In this document: positions 8,596-18,618 of the stretch, piece by piece
Layout of the letters: every line of letters begins with the position of its first letter
Numbering within the stretch: position 1 is the first letter of the stretch
Assembly (NCBI GenBank): GCA_009103225.1
Contig: RHPI01002048.1
Location: 878,322-942,321 of the forward strand
Length of the DNA: 64,000 nucleotides
Direction: 5' to 3'
Source of the DNA: Chlorokybus atmophyticus
Taxonomy: Eukaryota > Streptophyta > Chlorokybophyceae > Chlorokybales > Chlorokybaceae
Program-made: the position numbers and the translations under genes
Notes under the pieces: generated by a model
What the model was told of the DNA's origin: nothing
What the model saw: the letters and a program-made list of their open reading frames with translations, nothing else
The model's database searches: none

Positions 8596-10927
8596 CTACT
8601 TCTTGCTGCCTCGACCACGCCCACCGCGCCCACCCCGCCCACCCCGGCTGCCCTTCCCACGGCCCCTCCCGCGCTGTGTGGTTGTGCCTTCCTTTGCTGG
8701 CTCCCTCACCTTGATACTCTTCAGCGACCCAACAGGCCAAAGTAGCAACAAACCCGTCTCGCACTCTGCGTATACATCAACCACACATGAACTCAGCTGA
8801 CTTGCACAATGTTGAAACTGTTCATGCAATCGCATGCACACAAACGCGTTCACCTTTCAAGTGGGTCACTTGCGCTCCAACCCCATCACGCTTGAAGCTG
8901 ATTGGCAGAGGCACAACCTCTTCTTCCCCTGGTCCGGGACGTCTGGTCCTAGTGATGGGAAGACTGCGGCTGAACTGGACCACCATGTTGCCCTCTCCAA
9001 TCTTCTTGCCATGAAACTTGTTGACAGGATTGTTGTCGCTTATGTGCGCCTCCCAAACTGGTTCTTTGCGCCCGTTAATAAACAGCTGGACTTCATTGCC
9101 AACCTTCATCGTCGGTGCGGTGTCGTCCTTGTCGCTCAGCTCTTCCTGCACATGCAAGGGACAAACACATCAAGAGGTACACACATACACAAATGTGATC
9201 TCTCATACAGCGCTTGCGAAGCGACCTGCCTTCTGCGAGTCGTTGTTGCTGTTGTTGGGGCTGTCCCCCTCGCTGTCCGGGGCGCTGTTCTTGGCGCCAT
9301 CTTCACCGCTGTTCTCGCTTCTATCTGTCTCCGGCATTTCTGAATACGTTGGCTCATCTTGCGCGACAAGGTGACACGACGTGTTAACAAGCTTACAACC
9401 GTCAGGCAACGAATGCGTGCCTGCTGCAGGTGACAGTTTGTGTGCAGCCGGAAGAACGCAAGAAGCCCATAAGATCAAGTACATGGTGCTTTCATACCTC
9501 CTTTTGCTTGCCGCTCTTCTTCTCCAACACCGTCTCCTGCTTGCCAGTCGAGTGGCCTGCCTCCTGAGACTTGTAGGGAGCCGGTATCGAGCGAACAGTT
9601 TTCGAGCCTGAACACAACAGTCATGAACGATCATGAACACATGTTTAGCAAAGTACAAGCAGGAGCGGCATCTGACCTGTGAACCAGTAGCAGGAGAACT
9701 TGAGGGTTGTGGTGCAGTGCCTTCCTTGTTACCTATCGCATACACAAGGCACCGATCACAAAAGCCTGCATATACACACAGTACTTTAGCAGTTGCCTGC
9801 GCGCGCAAGACGCGGCTCACGCAGCGAGGTGCCATTGTTGTCGTCGCTGGCGTCGCTGGTGGGATGTAAACGCGTGGGCGCTGTGCAATTACAAGGGGTC
9901 ATCATACACACCACACAACCTGCATACATAAGGCACCATCAAACACAAAGCATCGTTCTCAACACGACATTGACAAAGCCAATTTTGTGCAAACTGTAGG
10001 TCACCCTTTGAGGTGGCATCCTCGTCGTCGCTGGCAGATTGCACTTCTTTTTACTTCTTGGGCTTCTTCTTGTTGGCTTTCTATCAAGCACATGGCAAAG
10101 GCACTCAAGACATGCACATCGCACAAACACCTTAGTCACTACATGACACACACCTTGTTGTTCTTGTCGCTAGGCCCTCCCCTGCGCCTTGGCACAAAGC
10201 CCCCCGCGAAAGCCTTCGCCATCATCTCCTTGTAACGCTTCCGACTCTTTTCTTTCTGCTTCTCTTTGTGCTTGGGGTTGCTATATCCCTTTTTGTTGCC
10301 CAGATACTGTTGAATCTTCAAACGCGCCTACCCACTAATCAAGAAGTTGTGAAGGCCAACACATGCAAAGCAAACTCCTCCCAGCTCAGACAATGCTGCC
10401 ATATTGCATGACGGCTCATGTAACTGTGGGAAATTGCCAACCATTTCATAGGAGAGCTCTGGATTCAGCAGATGCCAGCATTTGGTTGCAAGAGCGAACT
10501 TGAATGGGTTCTGCTTCGTTTGAGTCTTCCCCGGCATCATGCGACAGTACTCGTAGCAAATCCGGCCTTTGTCGGCCAGCTTGGTGACCTTGCGACGATC
10601 ACGGGCATGATGCTTCCGACGCCAATGTAGGACCTTCAGTGCCTGCATAGTTTGCATTGGTGCACTAGTACAACATGGGACGAAACCGACTTCGGCAGCA
10701 AGGTCTGACATTGATTGCGGATGCTTGATGCATAAGCTCACTTTTAAAGAGACCATTGATGTGGTCTCAAGATCACGCAAGTAAACAGTCGCCTCACTGG
10801 TTTCCCACTCATGCTACAGCTGCTCATCAGAAGGACCACCAGCATTCTTCCCCCATATCTCTTCGTCCAAATTCTCCCATCCTTCGCTGCAGTTGCTGGA
10901 CCGCCCACCCGACGTGGTGCCTGACAT
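8596..10927 (-). pseudogene. CACTA accessory protein (TNP1/DUF8039-like) with RGG tail
   Basis: Several minus-strand exons with good splice sites can be read. Exon 1 (10927-10154) starts MSGTTSGGRSSNC and ends in a Lys/Arg-rich part (KHKEKQKEKSRKRYKEMM). Small Lys-rich and acidic exons follow near 10070, 9850, 9720, 9600 and 9350 (the last with TDRSENSGEDGAKN). An exon at about 9140-8861 (MKVGNEVQLFINGRKEP..., HISDNNPVNKFHGKKIGEGN) resembles the DUF8039-type domain of plant transposon proteins. The final exon ends in an RGG box (GRGRGKGSRGGRGG) and stops at 8596. Three in-frame stops, TAG at 10814, TAG at 10328 and TAA at 10051, interrupt otherwise clean frames. It probably acted with TNP2 at the element ends. 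The domain call rests on pattern memory only. Confidence 0.55.
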
Positions 10928-11089
10928 GATGATGCCCTCCTGTAGATAAATCAAGCTTGCTTTACAAGTCAATTGCAACCGCAACCCTAATCAACCTCAA
11001 GTCTTGGTTGACTCAAGTGACTGCAGGTTGTAAGCCATGTGGACTTGCTTATTGACTTGTTACAGCAAGCAAACGATGTACCTTGCAAA

Positions 11090-11213
11090 AGAAGTGTCTC
11101 CAAGCTGCTTGCACAAAGGCGTGCTTGTGAACTTGTCAAACAGGCACCCAGCAAACCAAGCACCCAGTACCTTGTAGAGTAGAAGCTTCTTCAGCTATTT
11201 TTCAGCTGAACAC
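11090..11213. repeat. tandem array, left partial unit
   Basis: A partial unit of the ~150-bp repeat seen at 13994-14640. It shares CACCCAGTACCTTGTAGAG, AGAAGC...TTCAGC and AGCTGAACAC, and stops at the copia B insertion point at 11213. Confidence 0.75.
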
Positions 11214-11682
11214 TGTTGAGGATATTCTTGTATCCGGTCAGCTTGCTCTGTGGATAAGAATAGCCGCGAGAAAATCCAGGCGCGAGAAGGTTCCAGTCGA
11301 GAAAGGTCCAGGCGAGGACTTCAGTCGAGAAGGTTCCAGGCGCGGAGTCGAGTCCGGAGTCTGGAGACTTCCAAGCGCTGTAGAAGAAACGTTGTAGCTC
11401 GGTGGTTACGTCATTGTATGGCGCGTGTCATAGCTTGTTGGAAAGCTCTTAAAAGTAGCTACGTGGTGCAACTTAGAGCGCAGGAATTGGTTGAGTGTAG
11501 AAGTCGTGGTGGCTTCTAGAGTAGACAGGTGCAGAACTGGCGGGTATAAAAGCCCGCGGTGTGACTTTGTTGTAATCCTTAGAAAGCCTTTTGGATCAGC
11601 CTTGTGTGTATGCTCTGGTAGAGTGTGTGTACTTGTGCTCGCACCAACTCTATGCATGGTCAGTAGTGTCCGAATCTCAACA
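11214..11682 (+). repeat. 5' LTR of copia B
   Basis: A 469-bp LTR, TGTTGAGGATATT...GAATCTCAACA. A TATA box (TATAAAAG, from 11545) lies about 140 bp before its end and would serve as the element promoter. Near the start, the motif GAGAAGGTTCCAG is repeated. Confidence 0.93.
11545..11552 (+). promoter_or_regulatory. TATA box of copia B LTR
   Basis: TATAAAAG in the 5' LTR. In the 3' LTR the same place reads TATAAACC after a small rearrangement. Confidence 0.6.
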
Positions 11683-11695
11683 GGTTATGGGCCCA
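11683..11695 (+). other. primer-binding site of copia B, internal initiator-tRNA-Met type
   Basis: GGTTATGGGCCCA directly follows the LTR. It is identical to the sites of copia A and copia C and complementary to the anticodon arm of initiator tRNA-Met. Confidence 0.75.
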
Positions 11696-11794
11696 CACTA
11701 CGCTGGTCTAGCAAGTGTCTAGAGGCGTGATAACGGCAGTAGGCTAGGCAAGGAGTTCTAGCTAAGTCTTGTGAGGTTGGGTGAGTCCTGGAAG

Positions 11795-12817
11795 ATGGCA
11801 ACCAACTACGATAAGGTAACCGTGGAGCCTTTGGACGTGGACAACTACAACACATGGAGCGTGCGCATGAAGATGTTGCTGGTGCACAAAGACCTATGGG
11901 AGTACGTGGATACGGAGGAAGCAGATCCCATGAGGCAGAGCACGGTGTGGAAGCAACAAAGTGGGAGAGCGCTTGCCCTGATCGGTCTCAACGTGAAGGA
12001 TCGTCACTTGGTGTTGGTGGATGGCTGCAAGACTGCACGAGAAGCTTGGAAGAAATTGGCATCGCACTTCAAGGCGAAGAATAGCGCGAGGAAGGTGCAG
12101 CTGAAGAGAGAGCTCGCTGGGTTGAAGAAGCAAGGCGCAGCGGAGCCTCTTACCAAGTATGTGTCGCGTGCACGAGAGTTGCAGAAGGACCTTCAAGGCG
12201 TTGGCTATGAGGTGAAAGAGTCCGAGTTGGTGTGGCAAGTACTGTCTGGGTTGCCTGAAGACTATGACACGGTAATCACGGTCTTGGAGGGCTTGGAGGC
12301 AGAACCCACGGTGGACGAGGTGGTTTCAAGATTGCTGCAGGTGGAGTCGAGGCTAGCGAAGAAGCATGAGGAAGGCCCGGAGGCGACGGCTTTCTCAACG
12401 ACTTCAGGAAGAGGTACTGATCGTTTTCAGCATGGGTCTGGGCGTTTCAGTGGTGATGGTGGCGGTGGTAGTGGTGGTGGAGCGTCAAGGAGTGACAGGG
12501 TCTGCTACTATTGCGGGAAGAAGGGCCACATCAGGGTGCATTGCTCGATGAAAAAGCAGCACGAAAAGGAGCGTGGTGGAGAGAAGCATCATGCCATGAC
12601 GGGACGTGTTCGAGAAACGCCTATTGCCTTTCATGCAACAACGGAAGGTGAGGCAGCTGGGTGGGTGCTGGACTCGGGATGCACGAGGCATATGACGGGT
12701 GATCGTGAGAAGTTGGCGCAGTACAAGGTCTTAGAGAAGCCAATCAAGGTGAAGTTTGGCAAGACGGAGGTGCTCGCGGTTGGTGTAGGAGAAGCGAAGA
12801 TCCTATCTCAAGTTTGA
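11795..12817 (+). CDS. copia B Gag and protease N-terminus
   Basis: The ATG at 11795 gives MATNYDKVTVEPLDVDNYN, matching the copia A Gag start; the upstream GTG in frame is not needed. The frame encodes 340 residues: the Gag domain (UBN2-like, with LALIGLNVKDRHLVLVDGC), a Gly/Ser linker, a CCHC knuckle (C-Y-Y-C-G-K-K-GH-IRVH-C) and the protease active site (WVLDSGCTRHMTG, with the usual D-S-G). A TGA at 12815 stops it just after the active site. Gag alone would be enough to build particles, so this product may still be made. Confidence 0.9.
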   Translation: MATNYDKVTVEPLDVDNYNTWSVRMKMLLVHKDLWEYVDTEEADPMRQSTVWKQQSGRALALIGLNVKDRHLVLVDGCKTAREAWKKLASHFKAKNSARKVQLKRELAGLKKQGAAEPLTKYVSRARELQKDLQGVGYEVKESELVWQVLSGLPEDYDTVITVLEGLEAEPTVDEVVSRLLQVESRLAKKHEEGPEATAFSTTSGRGTDRFQHGSGRFSGDGGGGSGGGASRSDRVCYYCGKKGHIRVHCSMKKQHEKERGGEKHHAMTGRVRETPIAFHATTEGEAAGWVLDSGCTRHMTGDREKLAQYKVLEKPIKVKFGKTEVLAVGVGEAKILSQV

Positions 12818-13468
12818 GGAAGGACGAGGCAAGTGTTGTTGTGAGAGGTTTCGTATGTCCCAGGGCTAGAGGTTAGCCTATTCTCTATGCGCAACGCGGC
12901 GAGAGTTGGTGCTGTGACAGTGTTTAATGGGGACATAGGAAGGGTAGTGCTGCGTGGTGTCACATAGTTGGTTGGCATCAACGTTGAAGGGCTCTACATC
13001 ATTAAGGAGGTCAAGGGTGCGGATATGCACAAGAAGACCAAGGTGGAGGTGTTCAAGTCAGCACCGGTTGTGAAGAAGATGAAGAAGAAGGCCAAGGTCG
13101 AGCCTGTTACTCATAAGGGAGCGGGAGCTCAAGAGAAGGTGACGAAGATCGTGTCACATGCGAGTGGTGGAGTGATTCCACGTGTGGAGGTTGCTGGTGG
13201 TGTCAAGAAGGCTGAAGGTGCAGTTCCGAAGCCCGTGGGAGCCAAAGGAGGCGTTGGCATTAGCAAGGACAAGAAGGAGAAGCATGGTGGTGGTGGTGTG
13301 CAGGACGTTGCCGAGAGTGAGCACGTGGGAGCACATACAAATGACCATGAGAGTTGCAATAAGGGTGTGCAAGTGAAGAGCTTCAAGGAGGCGCTCATAA
13401 GAGGTGCGGGAAGTGTCTTCAAGATGGTTGGAAGAGCAAAGGATGGCGTGGGAGTTCGTTGCGCATAA
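12818..13468 (+). pseudogene. copia B degenerate protease tail and Lys-rich segment
   Basis: The protease frame continues past the TGA with recognisable copia sequence (EVSYVPGLEVSLFSMRNAARVG, later VEGLYIIKE) but is cut by further stops (a TGA before EVSYVP and a TAG at 12965). From about 13020 it leaves copia homology and becomes a 148-residue open stretch rich in Lys, Val and Gly (KKMKKKAKVEPVTHKGAG...), ending at a TAA at 13466. No integrase or RT is present. The Lys-rich part may be captured sequence or an unrelated frame. I see no known domain. Confidence 0.6.
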
Positions 13469-13521
13469 GTACGCAAGGAGTTGGCATTGAAGGTCTAAAG
13501 GCCAAGCTGCCCGCGTGGGAG

Positions 13522-13993
13522 TGTTGAGGATATTCTTGTATCCGGTCAGCTTGCCCTGTGGATAAGAATAGCCGCGAGAAAATTCAGGCGCGAGAAGGTT
13601 CCAGTCGAGAAAGGTCCAGGCGAGGACTTCAGTCGAGAAGGTTCCAGGCGCGGAGTCGAGTCCGGAGTCTGGAGATTTTGAAGCGCTGTAGAAGAAACGT
13701 TGTAGCTCGGTGGTTACGTCATTGTATGGCGCATGTCATAGCTTGTTGGAAAGCTCTTGAAAGTAGCTACGTGGTGCAACTTAGAGCGCAAGAATTGGTT
13801 GAGTGTAGAAGTCGTGGTGGCTTCTAGAGTAGACAGGTGCAGAACTGGCGGGTATAAACCCGCGCCGCGGTGTGACTTTGTTGTAATCCTTAGAAAGCCT
13901 TTTGGATCAGCCTTGTGTGTATGCTCTGGTAGAGTGTGTGTACTTGTGCTTGCACCAACTCCATGCATGGTCAGTAGTGTCCGAATCTCAACA
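13522..13993 (+). repeat. 3' LTR of copia B
   Basis: A 472-bp copy of the 5' LTR with about 10 substitutions and a small change at TATAAACCCGCGCC. It is preceded by GCGTGGGAG, a weak polypurine tract, and followed by the AACAC target duplication. Confidence 0.93.
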
Positions 13994-14640
13994 AACACGA
14001 CAAAGGTAAGCCCAACAGCAAGCTAGCAAGCAAATGGCATGTGCATGTACCAACATGTGCTTACGAACTTGTCAAACAGGCACACTGCAAGCCAAACACC
14101 CAGTACCTTGTAGAGTAGAAGCTGCTTCAGCTTCTTGCCAGCTGAACATGACAAAGGTAAGCCTAACAGCAAGCTAGCAGGCAAATGGCATGTGCATGCA
14201 CAAACATGTGCTTGTGAACTTGTCAAACAGGCACACTGCAAGCTAAACACCCAGTACCTTGTAGAGTAGAAGCTGCTTCAGCTTCTTGCCAGCTGAACAC
14301 GACAAAGGTAAGCCTAACAGCAAGCTAGCAAGCAAATGGCATGTACAAACATGTGCTTGTGATCTTGTCAAACAGGCACACTGCAAGCCAAACACCCAGT
14401 ACCTTGTAGAGTAGAAGCTGCTTCAGCTTCTTGCCAGCTGAACACGACAAAGGTAAGCCCAACAGCAAGCTAGCAAGCAAATGGCATGTGCATGCACAAA
14501 CATGTGCTTGTAAACTTGTCAAACATGCACTGCAAGCCAAACACCCAGTACCTTGTAGAGTAGAAGCTGCATCAGCTTCTTGCCAGCTGAACATGACAAA
14601 GGTAAGCCTAACAGCAAGCTAGCAGGCAAATGGCAGTCCA
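13994..14640. repeat. ~150-bp tandem repeat array
   Basis: The unit marker GACAAAGGTAAGCC recurs at 13999, 14150, 14301, 14446 and 14595, giving periods of 151, 151, 145 and 149 bp. Each unit carries CAAGCTAGCAAGCAAATGGCATG, a variable CATGTGC stretch, GAACTTGTCAAACAGGC and AGAAGCTGCTTCAGCTTCTTGCCAGCTGAACA. The last unit breaks off near 14637. It sits between the two divergent CACTA genes, the usual place for their promoters. Confidence 0.93.
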
Positions 14641-15345
14641 GAATGCTAGCGGCACAACACCATGCTGTATTTGCTAATTGCAACGAAGTGACCCAGCATG
14701 CAACCACCAGAAGAGCATTGCGACAAGATAAGATCCATGTGGGTAGGTGATGTGCGTGCATGCATGCTTGTCTAACGGGGTTTAGGCTAGTAGTGAAGTT
14801 AGGTAGGTAGTAAGTAGGAAGAGCACCCGGTGGTGAATGTAAGTGTTGTGTGCTGTTGTGTGTGGTGTGCAATGCATGCCTCACATTGTGATACATGCCA
14901 CAATCTCTGTATCCAATATATTGTACAGCTAACAACGCTCGCTCACCTCGCCACAGCGCCGCCGCCGCTAACACAACCAGCAAGTTCGCCGGTGCTGTGG
15001 GACAATCACTGCAATTCCCGGTGCGGAAATCCCTGCAATCATTGGAATGCAGTGATCGTTGGGGAAATCCACATCAGGAATTGTGCTGGTCGGACACTAG
15101 TTGCGTCTCCGCTTGCTCCGACCACAATAGGCCGCACGAGCAATTGCCGTGGAAATTGCCTTTTGTCGAAACTTTGATTGCCAAATGAACTCTATGTTTA
15201 TTGGTCCATACAAACCAAGCGAAATTACATTCTCTATTTCCGATGAAATCGTCCATGTCCGAGGACGGTGTCTGTGTGGCTTACCCCAAACTATAAGTAA
15301 CCCTAACCCAAACATCCAATGCATGCTGGTAGTTGTGCTGCAACA
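14641..15345. other. spacer before the TNP2 coding region
   Basis: No convincing coding exon. A GCCGCCGCC block lies at 14955-14970 and a CTAACCCAAACATCCAATGC stretch just before the first TNP2 ATG. The 5' UTR or further upstream exons of TNP2 could lie here. Confidence 0.35.
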
Positions 15346-18300
15346 ATGGACCCCCCTGTACCCATGCGCAGCATAAATGAGGCTCTAACGCAGGCGCTCC
15401 TCGCAGTCGGGCGGCGATTAGTGGGATTAGGTCAGGTCTTGACACAACCGTGGAACGGCTATGTGGACTCTGGCGATGCTCGCTATCATCAGGTATCTTT
15501 CTCGCTATTCATGGTGTGAGTTGCGTGCACTATGTCACTCTGCATGCTGCTGACAATGCATGCCACTATGCATGTGCCATACTGTCGCGCATTGTGTGTA
15601 CATGCGTATGCCTTGTGTGCGATTTGGGTTGAGTTTGCCTGTGTAGTGTATATGAGGGGTATGGTACGGTGGCAGCATGCATGGTTTGGACAATGCGAAT
15701 GGCATGCATCAGCACAAGCATACACACGCTTTACACATCAAATGTGCATATGTTTGTCCTGCTATGATATATGACAGCCACCGCGACGCAGTTTTTTCAT
15801 TGCAAATCCATTTTAGAGATTGTAATTCATGATTACCCAGGTACGCAAGCAGTAGCAGTGTTTGCACTTACTGTTATCAGTGTCTGACTGTATCTGTATA
15901 TCGGACTGTTTTTGCTATGGTTGTGGCTACTGAAGTACATTATGTTGGTTGCGCAGCTCTGGCAAAAGCTGCCTTGCAGATGGCGCATGGAGCCATCTTT
16001 GGCTGTTCAAAGTGCGAGTGCATTGGAGAACATGTGGAACTTCTTAAAAAGGTGATCTATCAAGGCCACCGCCGGTACCTACCGGATGACCATCCTTACA
16101 GAGTTGATGAGCGTTGGCTGCAACCAGAACACAGACCTCCACCACCCATGTGGACTGTCGAGAGCGTGTACAGGTGAGCAATCTCAGCTGATTGCGCATT
16201 CGGTTGCAAAACATAGGTATGTCAGCAATGGATGCCATGTGATCAGGTATGCTATGACATCTCGCAACAGCAAGCGTCCACTGCACTACAAGAGACATTC
16301 TTCAAAGACCTCCGGCATCCTTGGACTGAGCTGTTTTCACGACCTTCCATATTGGCTACCGTTTCAAAAATCTGTCAAAGGTCATGTGGTTGGCCCTATG
16401 CACATTTTTGCCAACCTGGCAACCGACTTTGCAAATCTCCTAGCTGGCTTGCGCGACAGCATCGAATCACAAGAAGATCTGTAGCAGCAAGGCCGCATGC
16501 CTGAACTCTGGCTAGAGGTACGTATATAGTTGGCCTCATTGACATGTGCAATAGTTGGATTTAACTAAGGACTTGAACCTATGTGTTGCAGACAGATGAA
16601 GATGAAGGATGGAAAGGAAGTCGCAGTCAAGGTAAAACCCCAGGCTCCATGGACAATCACAGATGTAGGACTGGTTGAGCAATTGCTCTCCGGCGTGAGG
16701 GTTTCAAGCACTTTCGGCTCGAAGCTGCAATCTTTCACAAAGCATTTAAGTGAGATAGCCGTTATATGTTTTGTGTTTACGCTAAAGCAATGATTCTCCA
16801 TGCATGGAACTTTTAACATGGAGCATGCAGGCTCGATGAAATCGCACGACAAGCACAACTTCTGGTCGGTCGTTTTTCAATACGTGCTGCGCTCTGCACA
16901 CGACATTAGAGAAGATCAGAAGAGAACCATCTTCAAACTATGCGACATCTATTAACGGTTGACTGCATTTGAAGTAAAGCAGTTACACCTCGAAGAATTG
17001 AAGGTTGGCTTTAATAACACTTTACTCTGCATGCCCAGCTCCTATGGCATGCATAGCTTATTACTTAGTACAGGTGCTGGTGCATGAGGCACAGTCTGAA
17101 GTGGAGCTGTTCTTCCCGCGAACTTTTCTCACAATGATGCTGCACCTCCCTGGCCATCTACCAGAGCAGTGCATGTGGCTTGGTCCGACGCGTGACCACT
17201 GGGAGTGGGCACATGAACGCTTTATGCAGTGGGTGAAGCGCATGATGTTTGCAAGGCAGCATGTGGAAGCAAGCATCTGCAAAAGGCAAGTTTTGTGTGA
17301 GCCCACTGAGAGTTACGTGCAAACTTTCCACATTGTTTGCCTTGTTCAAGTGCCAGTTGCATCTGCAGATACTCTATCCAGCTCATGCTGAACACTTACA
17401 TGGACACCTTGAAGCGACTTTTCTCCGACATCAGTTTGCGATCGGGCAAGCAACGAGATGATGACGACTATGTGCTCTGCAGACGGAGACACCACTATTG
17501 AGGTTGGGGATAAAGATAGCGAGACAAGGCAGGAGCTCGAGTGGTGGTGGGCTGAAAATGACGGTAAATACAGGCTGTTAAAAGAGTAAGTTGCTTTGGG
17601 AGTTGCTGCTTTGTACGTGATGTCCAACGCGCAGACATTATGATTTATTTATGGGTTGCTGCTACACAGAGAGTTCAGTCGGGAGGTGAACAAATGCAGG
17701 ATGGCAAGGGCAAGGGCTCAAAAACAAGGACATGTCGTGGCAAAGGACATGGAGCATATGACTGAGCTGCATCATTGGCGTGGACTTGCTAGGGAGCTTA
17801 CAAAGCACGAGATGGAGCTGTTGAGCGGTCCAATCTTTCCAAAGTACATCAAGCAATACTTCAGAGCACGCTTCAAGGACATCGGTCAGTTTAGAGCAGA
17901 GGAAATGGAGAAGAAACTCCGCACCATGGACTGTGGCGTGATTACCGTTGGGTGTGACTCAGATGACCCAACCAAGAAGATCCATTTGTATGGCAGGGTG
18001 CAATCTTTTGATGTTGTGGTGATAGCTGGTCGGGAGCACCAGCTGCTCAGAGCTAGGTGGTACATGAGCAACCAAGTAAAGCACAGTGGAGGATTTGCAA
18101 TCATAAGAAAAGACAAGCCCCGCTTTGCAGAACAAACCTACCTTGATTGCAACCTGGTAAGTGGCTGTGTTGCAATTGTTTTGGCGTGTGCTTGGTGTGA
18201 TGATAGTAAATTGAAATAGTAGTATGAAATTGGCTGATGAATATCCCTTCTTGCTGGCAGGTCAAGGGCCAGTGGTTTGAGGGAATTGATCCCCATGACA

Positions 18301-18574
18301 ACAAAGTAATAGCGCTTGTTAAAGACAGGCGCAGTCTCATGCGTCGCGGCATGCACCGGGACACTCCGGTAAGAGGAGAGTTAACAACGTTGTCTGTTAG
18401 AATCTGGATGTCCTCATATATCCTGGGTTTTGGCATCACATACAACCATCTTGTGTACTTGGTGCAGGGTTCCCAAAGCGAAACCAATAGCGCCTCGAGC
18501 GAGGTGTCATGGACCACACGCCGCGACTGGCATTTCTGTTTTGAGTACAAGAGGTACTGTTTGTGATGCCTCAT
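15346..18574 (+). pseudogene. CACTA TNP2-like transposase
   Basis: Exons read in phase: 15346-15492 (MDPPVPMRSINEAL...), 15792-15840 (HCKSILEIVIHDYP), 15957-16173 (ALAKAALQMAHGAIFGCSKC, the zinc region), 16217-16246, and from 16271 (SGILGLSCFHDLPYWLP..., GPMHIFANLATDFANLL). Later exons carry PWTITDVGLVEQLL, SMKSHDKHNFW, then a DUF4218-like block (VELFFPRTFLTMMLHLPGHLPE...HERFMQWVKRMM, about 17080-17285). A DUF4216-like block follows (YGRVQSFDVVVIAGREHQLLRARW, about 17990-18070). Two in-frame stops, TAG at 16482 and TAA at 16953, and loss of the usual Asp in the D-x-MH motif (here G-P-MH) suggest it is dead. One intron appears to use a GC donor (GCAAGT, 17286). Confidence 0.78.
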
Positions 18575-18618
18575 ATTCCTATTGTGAGACTATAGGCCAC
18601 TGAACCTTTGTTCACAGG

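Larger units (their letters stand above)
11214..13993 (+). mobile_element. copia B, internally deleted Ty1/copia element
   Basis: A complete 2.78-kb unit: 5' LTR 11214-11682, primer-binding site, gag and start of protease, a degenerate and then Lys-rich segment, a short purine tract, and 3' LTR 13522-13993. The target duplication AACAC is perfect (11209-11213 and 13994-13998). The two LTRs differ at roughly 10 positions plus one small indel, about 2%, so insertion was fairly recent. Integrase, RT and RNase H are absent, so it must have moved with enzymes from another copia. It lies between the divergent CACTA genes. Confidence 0.93.

Noticed and set aside
9203-9835. Single 210-codon minus-strand gene
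   Set aside because: It reads through two introns of the CACTA accessory gene; only its end (DEPTYSEMPETDRSEN...) matches an exon of that gene.
10051-10816. Alternative nuclear code with TAA/TAG as glutamine, as in some ulvophyte algae
   Set aside because: Transposon frames contain many TAR codons at plausible Gln sites, but the five host genes (about 2,200 codons, including more than 40 Gln in BBS7 alone) have none. LHC ends in TAA and Ctf4 in TAG at sensible places. C-to-T decay explains the pattern better.
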